From Neelides folsomi (taxonomy: Eukaryota; Arthropoda; Collembola; Neelipleona; Neelidae): a stretch of 64,000 nucleotides of DNA. Location: positions 62,001-126,000 of the forward strand of contig JAQGBZ010000111.1 in the NCBI GenBank assembly GCA_034687125.1, in the 5' to 3' direction. The position numbers and the translations under genes were made by a program. The notes beneath the pieces were generated by a model, which saw only the letters and a program-made list of their open reading frames with translations, was not told the DNA's origin and ran no database searches. Below, one piece after another: positions 38,201 to 54,401 of the stretch (positions within the stretch are counted from its first letter, which is position 1; every line of letters starts with the position of its first letter).

Positions 38201-41200
38201 CTGGATCAAATCAAAAGAATAGAAAATTAAGACAAAGGGCATGAAGATCGAAGGAGGTGAACTTTAAGCAGTTCTTTATTATTCTTAACCAAAATCGTGA
38301 CTCCGGTCTTTTATCTCGCATTCACATACTCATACATAGTACATCCTTCCTTAAAACAATTTCTGGTTTCTATTCGCATGCATTCAATTTTACAATGAAT
38401 AGAGTAGAAGGAAAATGATTATATTGAGATAACTTATTTGATACCGTAAACGGGAAAAATATTTTGTCTTTAAATATATATAATTGGGACATGTATAACT
38501 AATTGTTTTACTGTTAACATTTTACTCATACTACCTGTATTTTAAAACTAAGGATGGAATTCCAATTGTAGTCGTAATGAATAAAATAAAAAATGATATA
38601 AATATTACCAAAGCTCCAACTAAAGCAGCTACGGAACCCCCACCTGGGGCAGACTTTCTACCTCGAACTTCATTAACAAATTTAGTAACGGAGACATCCA
38701 ATAGCGGCTTAGGCGGGTCACTGGCTCGAACTTTCCATTCAATGATTCGCTCTCTGAGGGAAAAATTATACAATTATTGCTATCATTATTTATAATCATT
38801 TAATAACTGATTCTAACAAGATCATCATAATTTTCATAAAATTCACATCTTTAGAGATCCAATAGCTGGTATTATTATAAATTACTAAATTACATAGCTT
38901 CATGTTAAGCATTCATAGAATTTAGATATTACCATACATGTTATTTAGTTTGCTTTATTATTACTTTGGGTCAAATGGATAAAGAGAATTTAATCCGAGT
39001 TTGTCAATCGCTAATCTGACTTTTTGGTCAGGATCAAGGATGAAGAGATTCTCTTTCTGAATGTAATACTCCGCCACGTGCAAGATTGATGATTCAGGAA
39101 CTAAAAATGATAATCATATCATTCACTTCGAGTATGTATTAGAATAATAATAATTAAAAATATAAATTCATTCAAGTTAAACTAACCCATTAGTAGAGAT
39201 ATATTAATAAAAGAAAATTTACACATTCTAGGAGTTGACATTTCTAAGCACTTGGCATTCCACTAATAAGCTCTACTTGTTGGATACATAATTGAAGAGA
39301 AGATTATATGAATCAAATATTTACCAAGTCCCACAAGTTCTGATCCAACAACAGAAAGCTTGAGCTCCTTTGCATCTTCCACAGACTAATAATAAATACA
39401 GAATCATTGTGTGGGTCATCAAAAGCTCTCTTTTCTCCTGTCGGATTTTAATGAAGGTAATGGAGCTACTGGCGGAAAGAGTGACATATGGGGAGTCTCA
39501 ATTCAATAAATCAAAAGGGAATTGAAGAGGAGCATTTGAATGGAGGTTGATATGGGCTAATGCTGTCACGGTCATTAATTTGCCCACAACTCCTCGGCTC
39601 CAACCCTTTGTTAAGAGGGAGAGAACAAGAAACGGCAACCCACATTCTCGAACACGGTGTGAAGCGAAGTGACTTCATGGTCTGTGATGTTATAGGAGAT
39701 TTGGGCCATATTTGCTTCTTCAAGGAACCATCCGATTCCTTGAAGAGCTTTCAACTTCCCTGGCTCCTTCTCACCCCGTCCGGCTTCTCGCAAATTCAGA
39801 GCAATTCTGTAATCAATCTTATTTAATAAATTAATAACTCTTCCCAACATTTCCTCATTGAGCATATTTAAACTATGTGTACAGTGTACATATTTTAAAT
39901 GACCTGTGAGCTTGTTCTTTGGTTGACAGAATATTGACGTTGAATGCTAAAAGAAACTTTCTCGCCCCAACCATCGAGGCTCCCCAATTTGGAAGAAATT
40001 TCACTGGGCCAAAGTTAGGAGCCCATTCTTCTTTATAAATCTATATATGGGAATAAATATCTTATTTGATATCTAGTAGTTAAACGTCGTTACAAGTATT
40101 CTAGAATCCACTTATGAATTTTCCCCACCATAGTGTAATCATTTATAAGGGAGTTTGTATGTGTAATTGAAGGTGATAAGAATTGATGAATATTATAGTG
40201 AATTACATGTTCAGATTTATAAAACAAATATTAAAATGGAAAGTTTCTCTTATGCCAAAAAAACCTTTGTTGATAGCCCTTCATATTCTCCGGATCTTAT
40301 CTGAGGAACGGTCCTCCTGAAATCCTTCGTCGCAGCTGCTCCGTAGAGATAAATGGGAATGTTGAGTTCTGATCCAAGTTTCGCTCCAAGTTTCCTGGCG
40401 CATTCAACGCAATCATCCATTGTTGCGTTCCTCACTTCAAATGAATTCAAATGAATCGTTCCGTTTAATATTGAGAGTAACAAAATGGGTCCATTTGTAA
40501 ATTAAGGTATAATGACCATCCTGACTGGATTTTTAATGTTGTGAATTATCCGTTCATTTAATTGAATTGAGATCCTTACCTGGCACAAATGGACAAACGT
40601 CCATTGCCCCAAGTCGAGGATGTTCTCCTTTGTGCTTCGTCATGTCAATGAGATTCATAGCCACTTTGGCAGCGTTAAAAGCTCCTTCAATGACCTTTTT
40701 TCAAAGATGAGTAGAAACTTTTATTACCAAAGTTAAGTATAGCAGTATTTTTAATTGAAACTAACTAGTTTTAGTCATATATCTTTGGTATGAATAACTT
40801 TATTTTATTTACCGCATCTGGAGCACCAACAAATGTAAATACGGTCCTATATTATTATTATGATGATTAAATTCTCATTGTAATGTATTACATGCATAAA
40901 TGTTATGCATATTGGAGCAAATATGTACAGGTAGGTGTAATGCTTTGATTTTGAGCCTTTTTACCTATTTGTTGACTGTCCAGGGTCAACACCGAGAAGA
41001 AAACACCCATTTGTGTTCTTAATTGACTCAGCTATTGCTTCGATTTTCTAAAATGAACAAGATGATTTTGTTTATTTATTTCGAAAATTATATAAAAGTA
41101 TTCATTTTCCTAATTTAATTAGCTCAAGACAAGAAATTCAGATTAAAAATTACCTTTGGGCAATTCCCTTCGGAGAAATTTGGAACGCACTCAATAAGTT

Positions 41201-41207
41201 TGTCCAT
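35244..41207 (-). CDS. FTCD: Formimidoyltransferase-cyclodeaminase, 534 aa
   Basis: Fourteen minus-strand exons join in frame: 41207-41154, 41047-40965, 40846-40813, 40694-40580, 40434-40265, 40040-39904, 39806-39644, 39385-39325, 39100-38965, 38753-38609, 38200-38129, 37869-37780, 37336-37172 and 35423-35244. The enzyme moves the formimino group from formiminoglutamate to tetrahydrofolate and then deaminates it to methenyl-THF, the last step of histidine breakdown. The transferase half starts [11 protein letters not shown]; it carries [12 protein letters not shown], with the catalytic His at position 82 exactly as in mammals, then [15 protein letters not shown]. The cyclodeaminase half starts near residue 335 and has [38 protein letters not shown] and RCNVLINCG. 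Length is close to the mammalian 541 aa. The exon 6 donor (GTCATT) is weak. Exon 3 is only 34 nt. Confidence 0.95.
35424..37171 (-). other. Last intron of FTCD
   Basis: A 1.75 kb AT-rich intron, much longer than the other FTCD introns. A 12-nt sequence GGGCTTATGAGT occurs twice at 37025-37050. No other feature was seen. Confidence 0.6.
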
Positions 41208-42222
41208 GTTTTTATCAATTAATGGAAAGTGAAATATTTTTTCACTGATACTTAACCAATATTTATTTTTGTAAAGAAGATCTTTTGCAACGATCTTGTT
41301 TTTAATATTTAAATGCAACAAAAGTTGAATGAAGATTGGACAACTTATTTACCTATATATAAGAAGTTTATGAGTTATTGTCGAACATATTATGTAGTAC
41401 ATATAAATAACTTCTGTTATGAACCCTTGTGTCTTGTCAATCAAAACAAATGTTAAAAGATTAATAACTTAATGCTCTTACAATGTGAACAACATGATGT
41501 AATAAGGAAATTCAAGGTCTGTGGATTTTTAATAACAAACATAATACATGTATTTGAAATATAGGAATTACACATAATTTATATTTAGTATATTATACAT
41601 AGATATTTCAAATTAATTTTACATACATTGCGTATTTTGTATAAAAGTTTTAGGTATTTTTTAAAACATAGGTTTTGTATCACAATAACGATCAATGTAT
41701 AATTAATACCTACACATATACGAGCTAATATTTATGTCTTATACTGAATATTAATACTCTGGATTAAAAATCCAAAAAAATTTACACTACTAAATAGGTA
41801 TAAGTTATGTTACCATTCCCTAAAAGTAATATTGAAAGCTTTAAAAAATTATTATTTAATTGCATTGTTTCAAACTACAATCTTAGGTCATATAATATTA
41901 TTCTGTTTCAGAATGCCATTATAATTTTATATTAAAATTATGCATTAAAACATGATTGATCAATTTAGAATAAATTTAATATATCGTTATCGCATATCGT
42001 TACAGAATTTTACATTTCCCATTAATTATTTAACGTTAGATTTGTATTTTCATATCATTTCTTCTTCATTGCAGTTTCGTAAATCTAATTTAGCCTCCAT
42101 TTTACATTTTTCACTCCTTCACCTTATGACTAACTGACCTCAAAGTGTAAAAAATGTATACTTAAATAATTTTATAAATAAGGAACAGGATATCATTAAA
42201 GTGGTTAAATTATATTAAGCGT
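41208..42222. other. Spacer between FTCD and TMEM222
   Basis: AT-rich, tandem (both flanking genes on the minus strand). It should hold the FTCD promoter and the TMEM222 3' UTR. No exon was supported. Confidence 0.45.
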
Positions 42223-43212
42223 TTATAATAAAAGTGTAACAACAAGAATGATCGTTAAAATGCAGACGAAGGGAATCCAAGTTTTGAGGAAACCAGGAAC
42301 ATTGACGTAATTTCCATGAATCAGCATTAAAAATGCCAACCACACCATATTCCATGACTTGGAACTCTTGTAAGACATATTATTTAAAGCCATTGCTACA
42401 TGAGAATGACAATTGTCGCAGCAAAGATTGTGAGTACGGGACTAAAAGTAAAAATAAACAATCATTGAAATCAATCAATCAAGATTATATAAAATTTTGA
42501 AATATGTAACATATATTATACATAGTATTCTTGTTTAAAATTATTAATGAACATTGATTTTGATATTTTTGATTGAATATGTCGATGTTTTTGCATTGAA
42601 ATATTACTTTGTATACTTCCGACGCTTCATAAATTGCTCTATCGTATGCAGGAGGTCCGCCGTTTGTGTGGACTGGATCAAGTCTCCAATATTTTGTTGG
42701 GTTTCCAAACGCCATTGAATCTTCGCTCACATAATGAGAACCAGCGAAATCTCGTATAACACCTTAGGATTGTAAATTATCATCCCAATTAAAAACTCTA
42801 TCACATAACCTTTAAAAATAATAAAAAGTATATAAAATAATAATGTTATGCTTATAATATTGAAGTCGATAAAATTATAATTGTAAGTATTACCATTTGA
42901 ATATGCAATTCCCATATGTCCCAGAAAGGGAAAGAGCCATCTAAAAGAATGAACAAAAATGAATTGAAATTATAATTTTTTAACAAGAAAATTGTTCTCA
43001 TTACAAATAAATTTATATAAAGTTAATTATTCTCATTTATCAACTTAATTACTCTATGTATGACATTTATAGCCAAACGAGAAATTTCTAAATTCTTACG
43101 TCAATAATGGTATTGGAGTCCAAACAATACAAAAAGGATATTTGTTACGAGCAATGTCAATTTCTTCTTTTGAATCCATTTCAAAGGATAAATCTTGACT
43201 CCCAATCGACAT
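42223..43212 (-). CDS. TMEM222: TMEM222 / RTE1-like (DUF778) membrane protein, 177 aa
   Basis: Four minus-strand exons join in frame: 43212-43100, 42940-42894, 42762-42608 and 42441-42223. This is the animal member of the DUF778 family, whose plant member RTE1 is a Golgi/ER regulator of the ethylene receptor ETR1. The animal role is poorly known. Evidence: YPFCIVWTPIPLLTWLFPF, GHMGIAYSNGVIRDFAG, YVSEDSMAFGNPTKYW and the cysteine/histidine signature THNLCCDNCHSHVA, all collinear with human TMEM222. Two hydrophobic C-terminal segments (around VWLAFLMLIHG and WIPFVCILTIILVVTLLL) are likely transmembrane helices. It is shorter than the 208-aa human protein at the N-terminus. It is head to head with the plexin-domain gene, with 756 bp between start codons. 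Confidence 0.92.
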
Positions 43213-43968
43213 AATTTATCAGCGATTACTTCAAGTCATTGAACTGGCGTTTTCTCTAAAACATACCAAATCATCTCATTTCTCATTATTAAACATCTCA
43301 TTATTCTCATTATTTGAAAAAATTATGAAAATTAAAGAAATAAAAGTACTCAAAAAAGAACAATATGATTTACAAATTTACCTAAAAGGAGACACTTACC
43401 TTTAACCAATTTGATCATGTTAAATATTAAAGAAAGTACTTGTTGATTTTAGCGTGAAAATTAAAATTTCAAAATTAAAATTTTGAAATTCCACTTCAAA
43501 GACTTCAAACTTAAAATTCTTCAAAATAAAATGTCATGAATTTAAAATTAGAGGTTCTTTATCTTTATTTAGTCTTCTACTAACTTACGAGGCAAATTGG
43601 AACACTACTAATACTAAAACACAAGCACCATCAAAGTTCAAGTTCCTTATAGGAATTTCCTATCTTGGGCATAAGCATGAGGTTGAAGTAAAGGCTATCT
43701 CTCTATATGGAAGGTTTAAAGCACCCTGTGAGTTGTATGATACAACTTGTATCTGTTATCCGTGCCATAACGTTCCATCCCCTACACCCTATTTAAGTTG
43801 AGAAGCAATGTAAACTTTACAATGTAAAGCATAGGGAATGAAGGGGGCATATTCCCAAGACTGGTAGATGGCATCGAGACGGAGGTGATGGTGATGGTGA
43901 AGGGAGCAACTGGTTTCAGCTTCAACTTCGTGGCCAAACAGTTGACTGCAAGACGTCGTCCCTTCAAA
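43213..43968. promoter_or_regulatory. Shared intergenic promoter region of TMEM222 and the plexin-domain gene
   Basis: The two genes diverge from this 756-bp region, so it should hold both promoters. It contains a 26-nt palindrome (12-bp arms, 43465-43490) and a GGAATTTCC-centred palindrome at 43649-43663. No TATA box is obvious. The right-hand 200 bp are GC-richer and likely 5' UTR of the plus-strand gene. Confidence 0.5.
43465..43490. repeat. 26-nt palindrome
   Basis: AATTTCAAAATT is followed by AA and its exact reverse complement. It lies in the divergent promoter region. AT-rich palindromes arise readily in such DNA, so function is unproven. Confidence 0.6.
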
Positions 43969-49204
<5,236 letters not shown>

Positions 49205-50505
49205 TATTTAATCTTTCTAATCTCAAGCATAGATTTTTAGAATTTTTCAAGTTGTAACTCGAGTTGTATGTTTTTTTAAGTAACGCAAAGATAATTACTG
49301 TTAATAATTCATGCAAGCTTTTCCACGTTCTGCATTTACTCTCGATCTTTGTGAATCTCCTCAACATTTAGCCTTAGCAGTATCTTTTAACTTTTTTTTA
49401 ATTTGAACATGCATTATATTATGATTCAATTGTATGTATATTAGAATGAAAGTGTGCATCTAGTGGATTTAATATTTTAATCAAAACATTTCATTGTTTT
49501 AGAGTACTTTTTTAAGATAGGAAATTCATGTTCATTTTATAACCTTTTATTTTATAGAATATAGAATATTTTTCGAGAGCGTTTGGCATATCGAATTATA
49601 AATTTTATATAAGAGGAATGCCTGTTTTTATCTATTTTAATTAAAATTTTAACCCCCGTTTTAATAGTTTTTATTGAGCGAAAACCCTCGTAAAATCATT
49701 AAAATCTTTTAATTCAAATCATGTTTGATCCTCAAAGTTGATTGTTTGAATCTCTAATTTTATATTACCAATTCTAACTCAACGTTCCACTTAGTGTGTT
49801 ATTATTATTTACTATAAGGTAATATATTTATATTTAGTAAACCTTAATGCTAAACGAAGGTGTTTAATTATCAATGATCAAGTCGATCTAATTTTAACTT
49901 TTTATCCTATATTTTATATACGTATTAAGTACATGAATGAATTCTGTATATCTACATAAATAATATTATACATACACCTACTTTGTTTTATTAACATTTG
50001 GTTTAAAAATTATAAGTTATTATAGATGATTTGAAAAAAACTAAACAATCTACGGAGAGAAAAATAAAATAATTGTTACTTGTTAAGTTTAAGACTTTGA
50101 GCAATATTATTAATTTTTAGTACTTATTTTGAATGGTTTTACTTTGTTTAAGATTTAATTTATAATTTAAAGTAAAGTATAGATAGACTGTATTTTATTA
50201 ATATTTCATTTTCCTTTTTAGTTCACCGAGAAAAATTTGTTGTAAATAATTAATATAGATTGTAAACCTTCTAAATTGCTTATAATGAAAATTATCTGTT
50301 ATAGAGTATTTTTAGTTGAATTTTACATTGAATTACTAATATGCTTTAAAGAATCAATTGCAATAAATATTAAATTAAAAGTGATTAAACAAAAATTTGG
50401 TTAAATCTTAAATATCCGCCCTTCCATAATCCATGAACTCATAACTCATAATACTTACAAAAAGGTAGGTATTTAGTACTCTACAAGGTTGAATAATTAC
50501 GTGTA
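49205..50505. other. 3' UTR of the plexin-domain gene and spacer
   Basis: AT-rich DNA with no coding frame of note. Several AATAAA-like sites exist after about 50060; none is clearly the transcript end. Confidence 0.4.
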
Positions 50506-50965
50506 CCGTTATTATTCGATTTTAAGCCCGGGCTTAAATTAAAAATTTAGGCTTCAAGGGGGGGCTTGATTTCGAGCAGGGCTTAATTTCGAGCATTAAA
50601 TTATTCAAAAAAAATTATTCAATATTTAGATAAAATTATTATTTTTATTAAATTTTTGCATACTTATGAGTACTTTTTCCATTATTTGATCAATTATATA
50701 AATGGGTTTGGTATAGTACATCAAGTTTAAAAGAAATTATATATCACTTTCTGGATTTTTATGATAATTGAGAAAAAAGAGAACAAATGCACTATTGATT
50801 ACCTAAATCTGCATTAAAATGTACATATTATATTGAAAGAGGGTTCTTTTGAACTCCATATGTGAAGTGGGGAGGGGGGGTAATTTCGGGCATGGGCTTA
50901 TTTTAAAAAAATTAAGTTTACCCCTGAGCTTAATTTCGAGCAGGGCTTAAAATAGAACAAAACGG
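50506..50965. mobile_element. MITE-like DNA transposon remnant, 460 bp, TA-flanked
   Basis: The ends are imperfect inverted repeats of about 24 bp (50506-50529 and 50943-50965) that begin CCGTT and end in TTTTAAGCCC. They are flanked by a TA dinucleotide on both sides (50504-50505 and 50966-50967), as in TA-targeting DNA transposons. Subterminal copies of TTTCGAGCAGGGCTTA occur at both ends. The left end contains the 18-nt palindrome TTTAAGCCCGGGCTTAAA (50521-50538). The interior is AT-rich and has no transposase frame, so the element is non-autonomous. Family unassigned. Confidence 0.7.
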
Positions 50966-50967
50966 TA

Positions 50968-51777
50968 TTAATGTATTCAATTATACTCGCAGTTTCTCAA
51001 CCTTTATCTATTATTAAAATTTCTTGGTACTTGTGGTTTTGGAGTGATTTCAAGACATATACATACCTCTGTTTGACTTTCACCCTCAATTAACACCCAC
51101 AATTAAGCCTGGGATCTGTGATATGATTATTAAATGTAGTTGAAAGAAAATAAACACAAAAAAACTAGCCAGATTAGTTCATATTAAAAATAATAATTGA
51201 GCAGCATGTGAACATATAAACTTATTTGTAAATTATAAGTACTAATGTACCTATTGTAATATTAATCCTTTGTCGGTGCATAGGGTGATTAATATGAGGC
51301 GTTCTTTTTTAAATTCTAAATAATAAATCTCTAAAAGAACATTAAATTTTAGTAAACACATTGTAAGTATATGTTAGTATCAAAATAAAATGGTATTTAA
51401 TATTTATAAGTAATAAAGTAATAATAGATGAGAATTAATTTTTTTAACTTTAGAAAATAGATGGAAATTCCGAATGTTTTTTTTTATTTATTTGATTATC
51501 CAAAAAAACTAGTAATAATAGTTATGAAACCCAGAAAAAATATGTGTAATTAGAGGGAAACGATAAGAGAAGGTCTTTATTCCATATTCCATGTAAAAAC
51601 GGTTTATTGCTACTTTAATACAATGGACCTGCTGTTGGATTCGATTGTCCAAAAGTTTATGCTCCTAAGTAAATATAATATACAATAGAACTAAATTATT
51701 TAATTTATTAAATATTAGTGTTAGAGAGAGAGATGATGAAAAGAATTTGAATTGATATTTAATCAAAAGCGGCGAGA
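50968..51777. other. Spacer and 3' UTR of the desaturase gene
   Basis: AT-rich. AATAAA read on the minus strand at 51608-51603 (170 nt past the stop) and again at 51581-51576 are plausible polyadenylation signals for the desaturase. Nothing else was seen. Confidence 0.45.
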
Positions 51778-54232
51778 TTAATAATCTGTGTTCATGTATT
51801 CATGGACTTCATGAACATCTCTATCGAAACCCTCTGGTCCTGTTCTCTTCCTCCTTGCTAATACAATTTCTGGCGTAGCACGACGAAGATCATAAGCAAG
51901 TCCAATCTTCTCACAAAAGTCCAAAATCATAGTCGTCAAATTGATTTTCCATCCCCATTCAGAAGTCTGTGTTAAAATTCAATTTATTAATTCAATAATT
52001 CAATTAATTAATTTCATATTTGGGACTCTCATTAAAATTCTATAATAATAAATGATCTTTACCGAATAATCCCAAGGAAAAGTGTGATGAAAGTTGTGGT
52101 ATCCTTCTCCAAGAGTGAGAGCCGAAACGGTCAAATTCTCCACAGGGGCAATGTTCACGTCGTAAGGTTTGTTCCCGAACATGTGAGCGGCGGAGTTGAC
52201 AAGCCATGTGGCATTCAGAGCTAAGCAATAGCGAAGAATCACAGCGATGAAATAAGCGTTCCAAAGGGACTCTCCCCAATAGAACCATGGGATGACGGTT
52301 GGAGCAACAAAGCAACCGATAACTGTCAGCGGTATGTAGAATTTCCGTTGATAATAAATGACCGGGTCGGCCAAGACGTCGCTCATGTCAACTTTCCCTC
52401 CAATTTCTTTCACATCTGGGTGCTTCTTGCACAAGAGCCAACCAACATGAGAGAAGAAGAATCCTCGCTTGGAGTTGACTGGATCCGCGTTTGTTTCTGT
52501 GTATTTGTGATGAACTCGATGGTCCCTAAAATCAAAGTAATATAATTGTTATTGAGGTTTATTATTTTGTATTGGTTTAAAATGAATTTTCGTAAAATCA
52601 TCTGACTCATGTGAGTCATCCCATTATTTTATTTGGGTGTTCTTATTTGGTTTGTTTTTCACTCAGTATACAATTTTAAGTGTCCATTTTAAAGTAATAT
52701 ACATACAGGCACTTTGTGGTAGATAGAAACGTCATTTGGTAGAAATATAATATTGGGCTTTCATTTTGTATTTTGACATGAATTGAGAATGCTTTGTGTA
52801 TTTGAAATTTTGAAGAGTCAATAGTTCAATAAATTCATATTCATTTCATTACGAACATACCTTGCATAACACGAACGTGTCTTATTTACTCTTAAGTCGT
52901 AATCATTTAATAAATTATTAATGACTTTGATTGATTTTTTATTCTCGTAAAATGGCAAATTTTGATATCGATTTCCAAGGACTATCAGTATAATTGTGTA
53001 AAATGTTTGCAATTGTCATAAAATAATCAGAGACTAAACTACCTTCCGCAAACCATCATAGTTATCTACTTGTAGTATAATCAATGAGATTTGCGAAATA
53101 AAGTTTAACGCTTTACTAACACGAAAATTTCAGGATATTTAAATTAAGTTTCATACTTGCTTCATAATTTCAATTTAGTTTAAGTTAAGAGAGCTCATGG
53201 TTCAGAGTATATAAATATTAGTATACAGTATGAGTATATAAAACTTTCATAAATTTTAACTATAATTAGTAAATTTACAAGTTTTTAAAACGATATATAC
53301 TAAATGTATGGATTATGTATGTAATGTATCTAAGAATGGTGTGACTTTTGGCATTCAGATCTCTCATGAGAGAAATGACTAGACTTTACCCTTTTGAACT
53401 TGAGATTACAGGAAGTCCAGTCAATCCTAATGGACCCAATTGATCAATGGTTGACATTCAAACGGGAACGCATGACACTTGTCCAATATAGCTAATATCG
53501 TAACTTAAGTCCAGATTTCCCCGCTGACTGAAGATTGCATAATGGAATTGAGTAGTGAGATAAATGTACTGACCTCGCCCATACATAAACCGAGTTTTGG
53601 TATGCGATCGTGTTGAGGGCAGCCAAGAAGATTCTCCAAGGAAGCCTCGCCTTATACGCACGATGAGACCAAAGACGATGAACGCCGGCCGTTATACTGA
53701 ACAAAGATGCCTTGTAGAGGACCACCGCTGAAATCATTCATTCATTCATTAAATTGAAAAAAAATCAATTGGTATTTAGTAATCACTCCACGCTTTGCAA
53801 AAAATATTTTCTTTCACTTTTGTCCAAAGAAGCACGTGCCTTTTTTTATCTATCAGCACATACTTATACATATCCTAATTATTATCTATAGATTTTTTTC
53901 TTATGTTAGCCAATTTTATTAGACATAGAATTTAGCAAAAAAGTTAAAATGGAAAAAAAAGTAATTTTTTAATAAAATTTTAATTTTTAAAAAAATCTCT
54001 TACCGAAAATCCATGTTTGCCATTTGGTTGCAAAGGCAAGGGTGAGGGAATAAACGGATGCGACGTGGAGCAAAATGAACCAAAAAACGTTAAACCAAAG
54101 GATGTGCTCCATGCAGTTCCAGTCGTCGGTGGTTTCAGGTGTTTTCTCCTTCCGATCCACTTTCCCATTTCTCCGAATTGTTACGACTTTCCCATTGACG
54201 GGAGCCTTCTCCTGCTCGTTCTCGTGAGACAT
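51778..54232 (-). CDS. SCD: Acyl-CoA (stearoyl-CoA) delta-9 desaturase, 344 aa
   Basis: Four minus-strand exons join in frame: 54232-54004, 53727-53574, 52525-52063 and 51966-51778. The enzyme is an ER-membrane di-iron desaturase that introduces a delta-9 double bond into palmitoyl- and stearoyl-CoA using cytochrome b5. All three histidine boxes are present: HRLWSH (93-98), HRVHH (130-134) and HNFHH (271-275). Flanking family signatures are ITAGVHRLWSHRAYKARLP, RRGFFFSHVGWLL-like KRGFFFSHVGWLL, NATWLVNSAAHMFG and GEGYHNFHHTFPWDYS. Hydrophobic segments surround box 1 and lie between boxes 2 and 3 in the usual order. The start is the first Met of a basic, hydrophilic N-terminus. It is transcribed away from SCAP, and upstream it carries an SRE-like site and a CCAAT box. 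Regioselectivity is inferred from family, not shown. Confidence 0.95.
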
Positions 54233-54377
54233 CCTCGCTAACTGACTGACTCAGAGGTCTTTGAGAAATTCACCTGGTCGTATGTCCAACGATGGATGGA
54301 GGAGGACTGGGACGCGCGCCGACTGGAGAACCTCCTTAAGTAACTCTCCAGTAACCCTCCTCGGCATAAAAAAGGAG

Positions 54378-54401
54378 ATTGGACACGAAGAAGTGGAGTG
54401 A
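54378..54401 (-). promoter_or_regulatory. Candidate SREBP module (SRE-1 plus CCAAT) upstream of the desaturase
   Basis: On the desaturase strand TCACTCCAC (54401-54393) fits the SRE-1 consensus TCACNCCAC, and CCAAT (54382-54378) follows with 10 nt between them. Mammalian SREBP targets commonly pair an SRE with an NF-Y CCAAT box about 16-20 bp apart, start to start; here it is 19. The pair lies about 150 nt upstream of the start codon. Short motifs like these occur by chance, so this is a candidate only. Confidence 0.45.
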
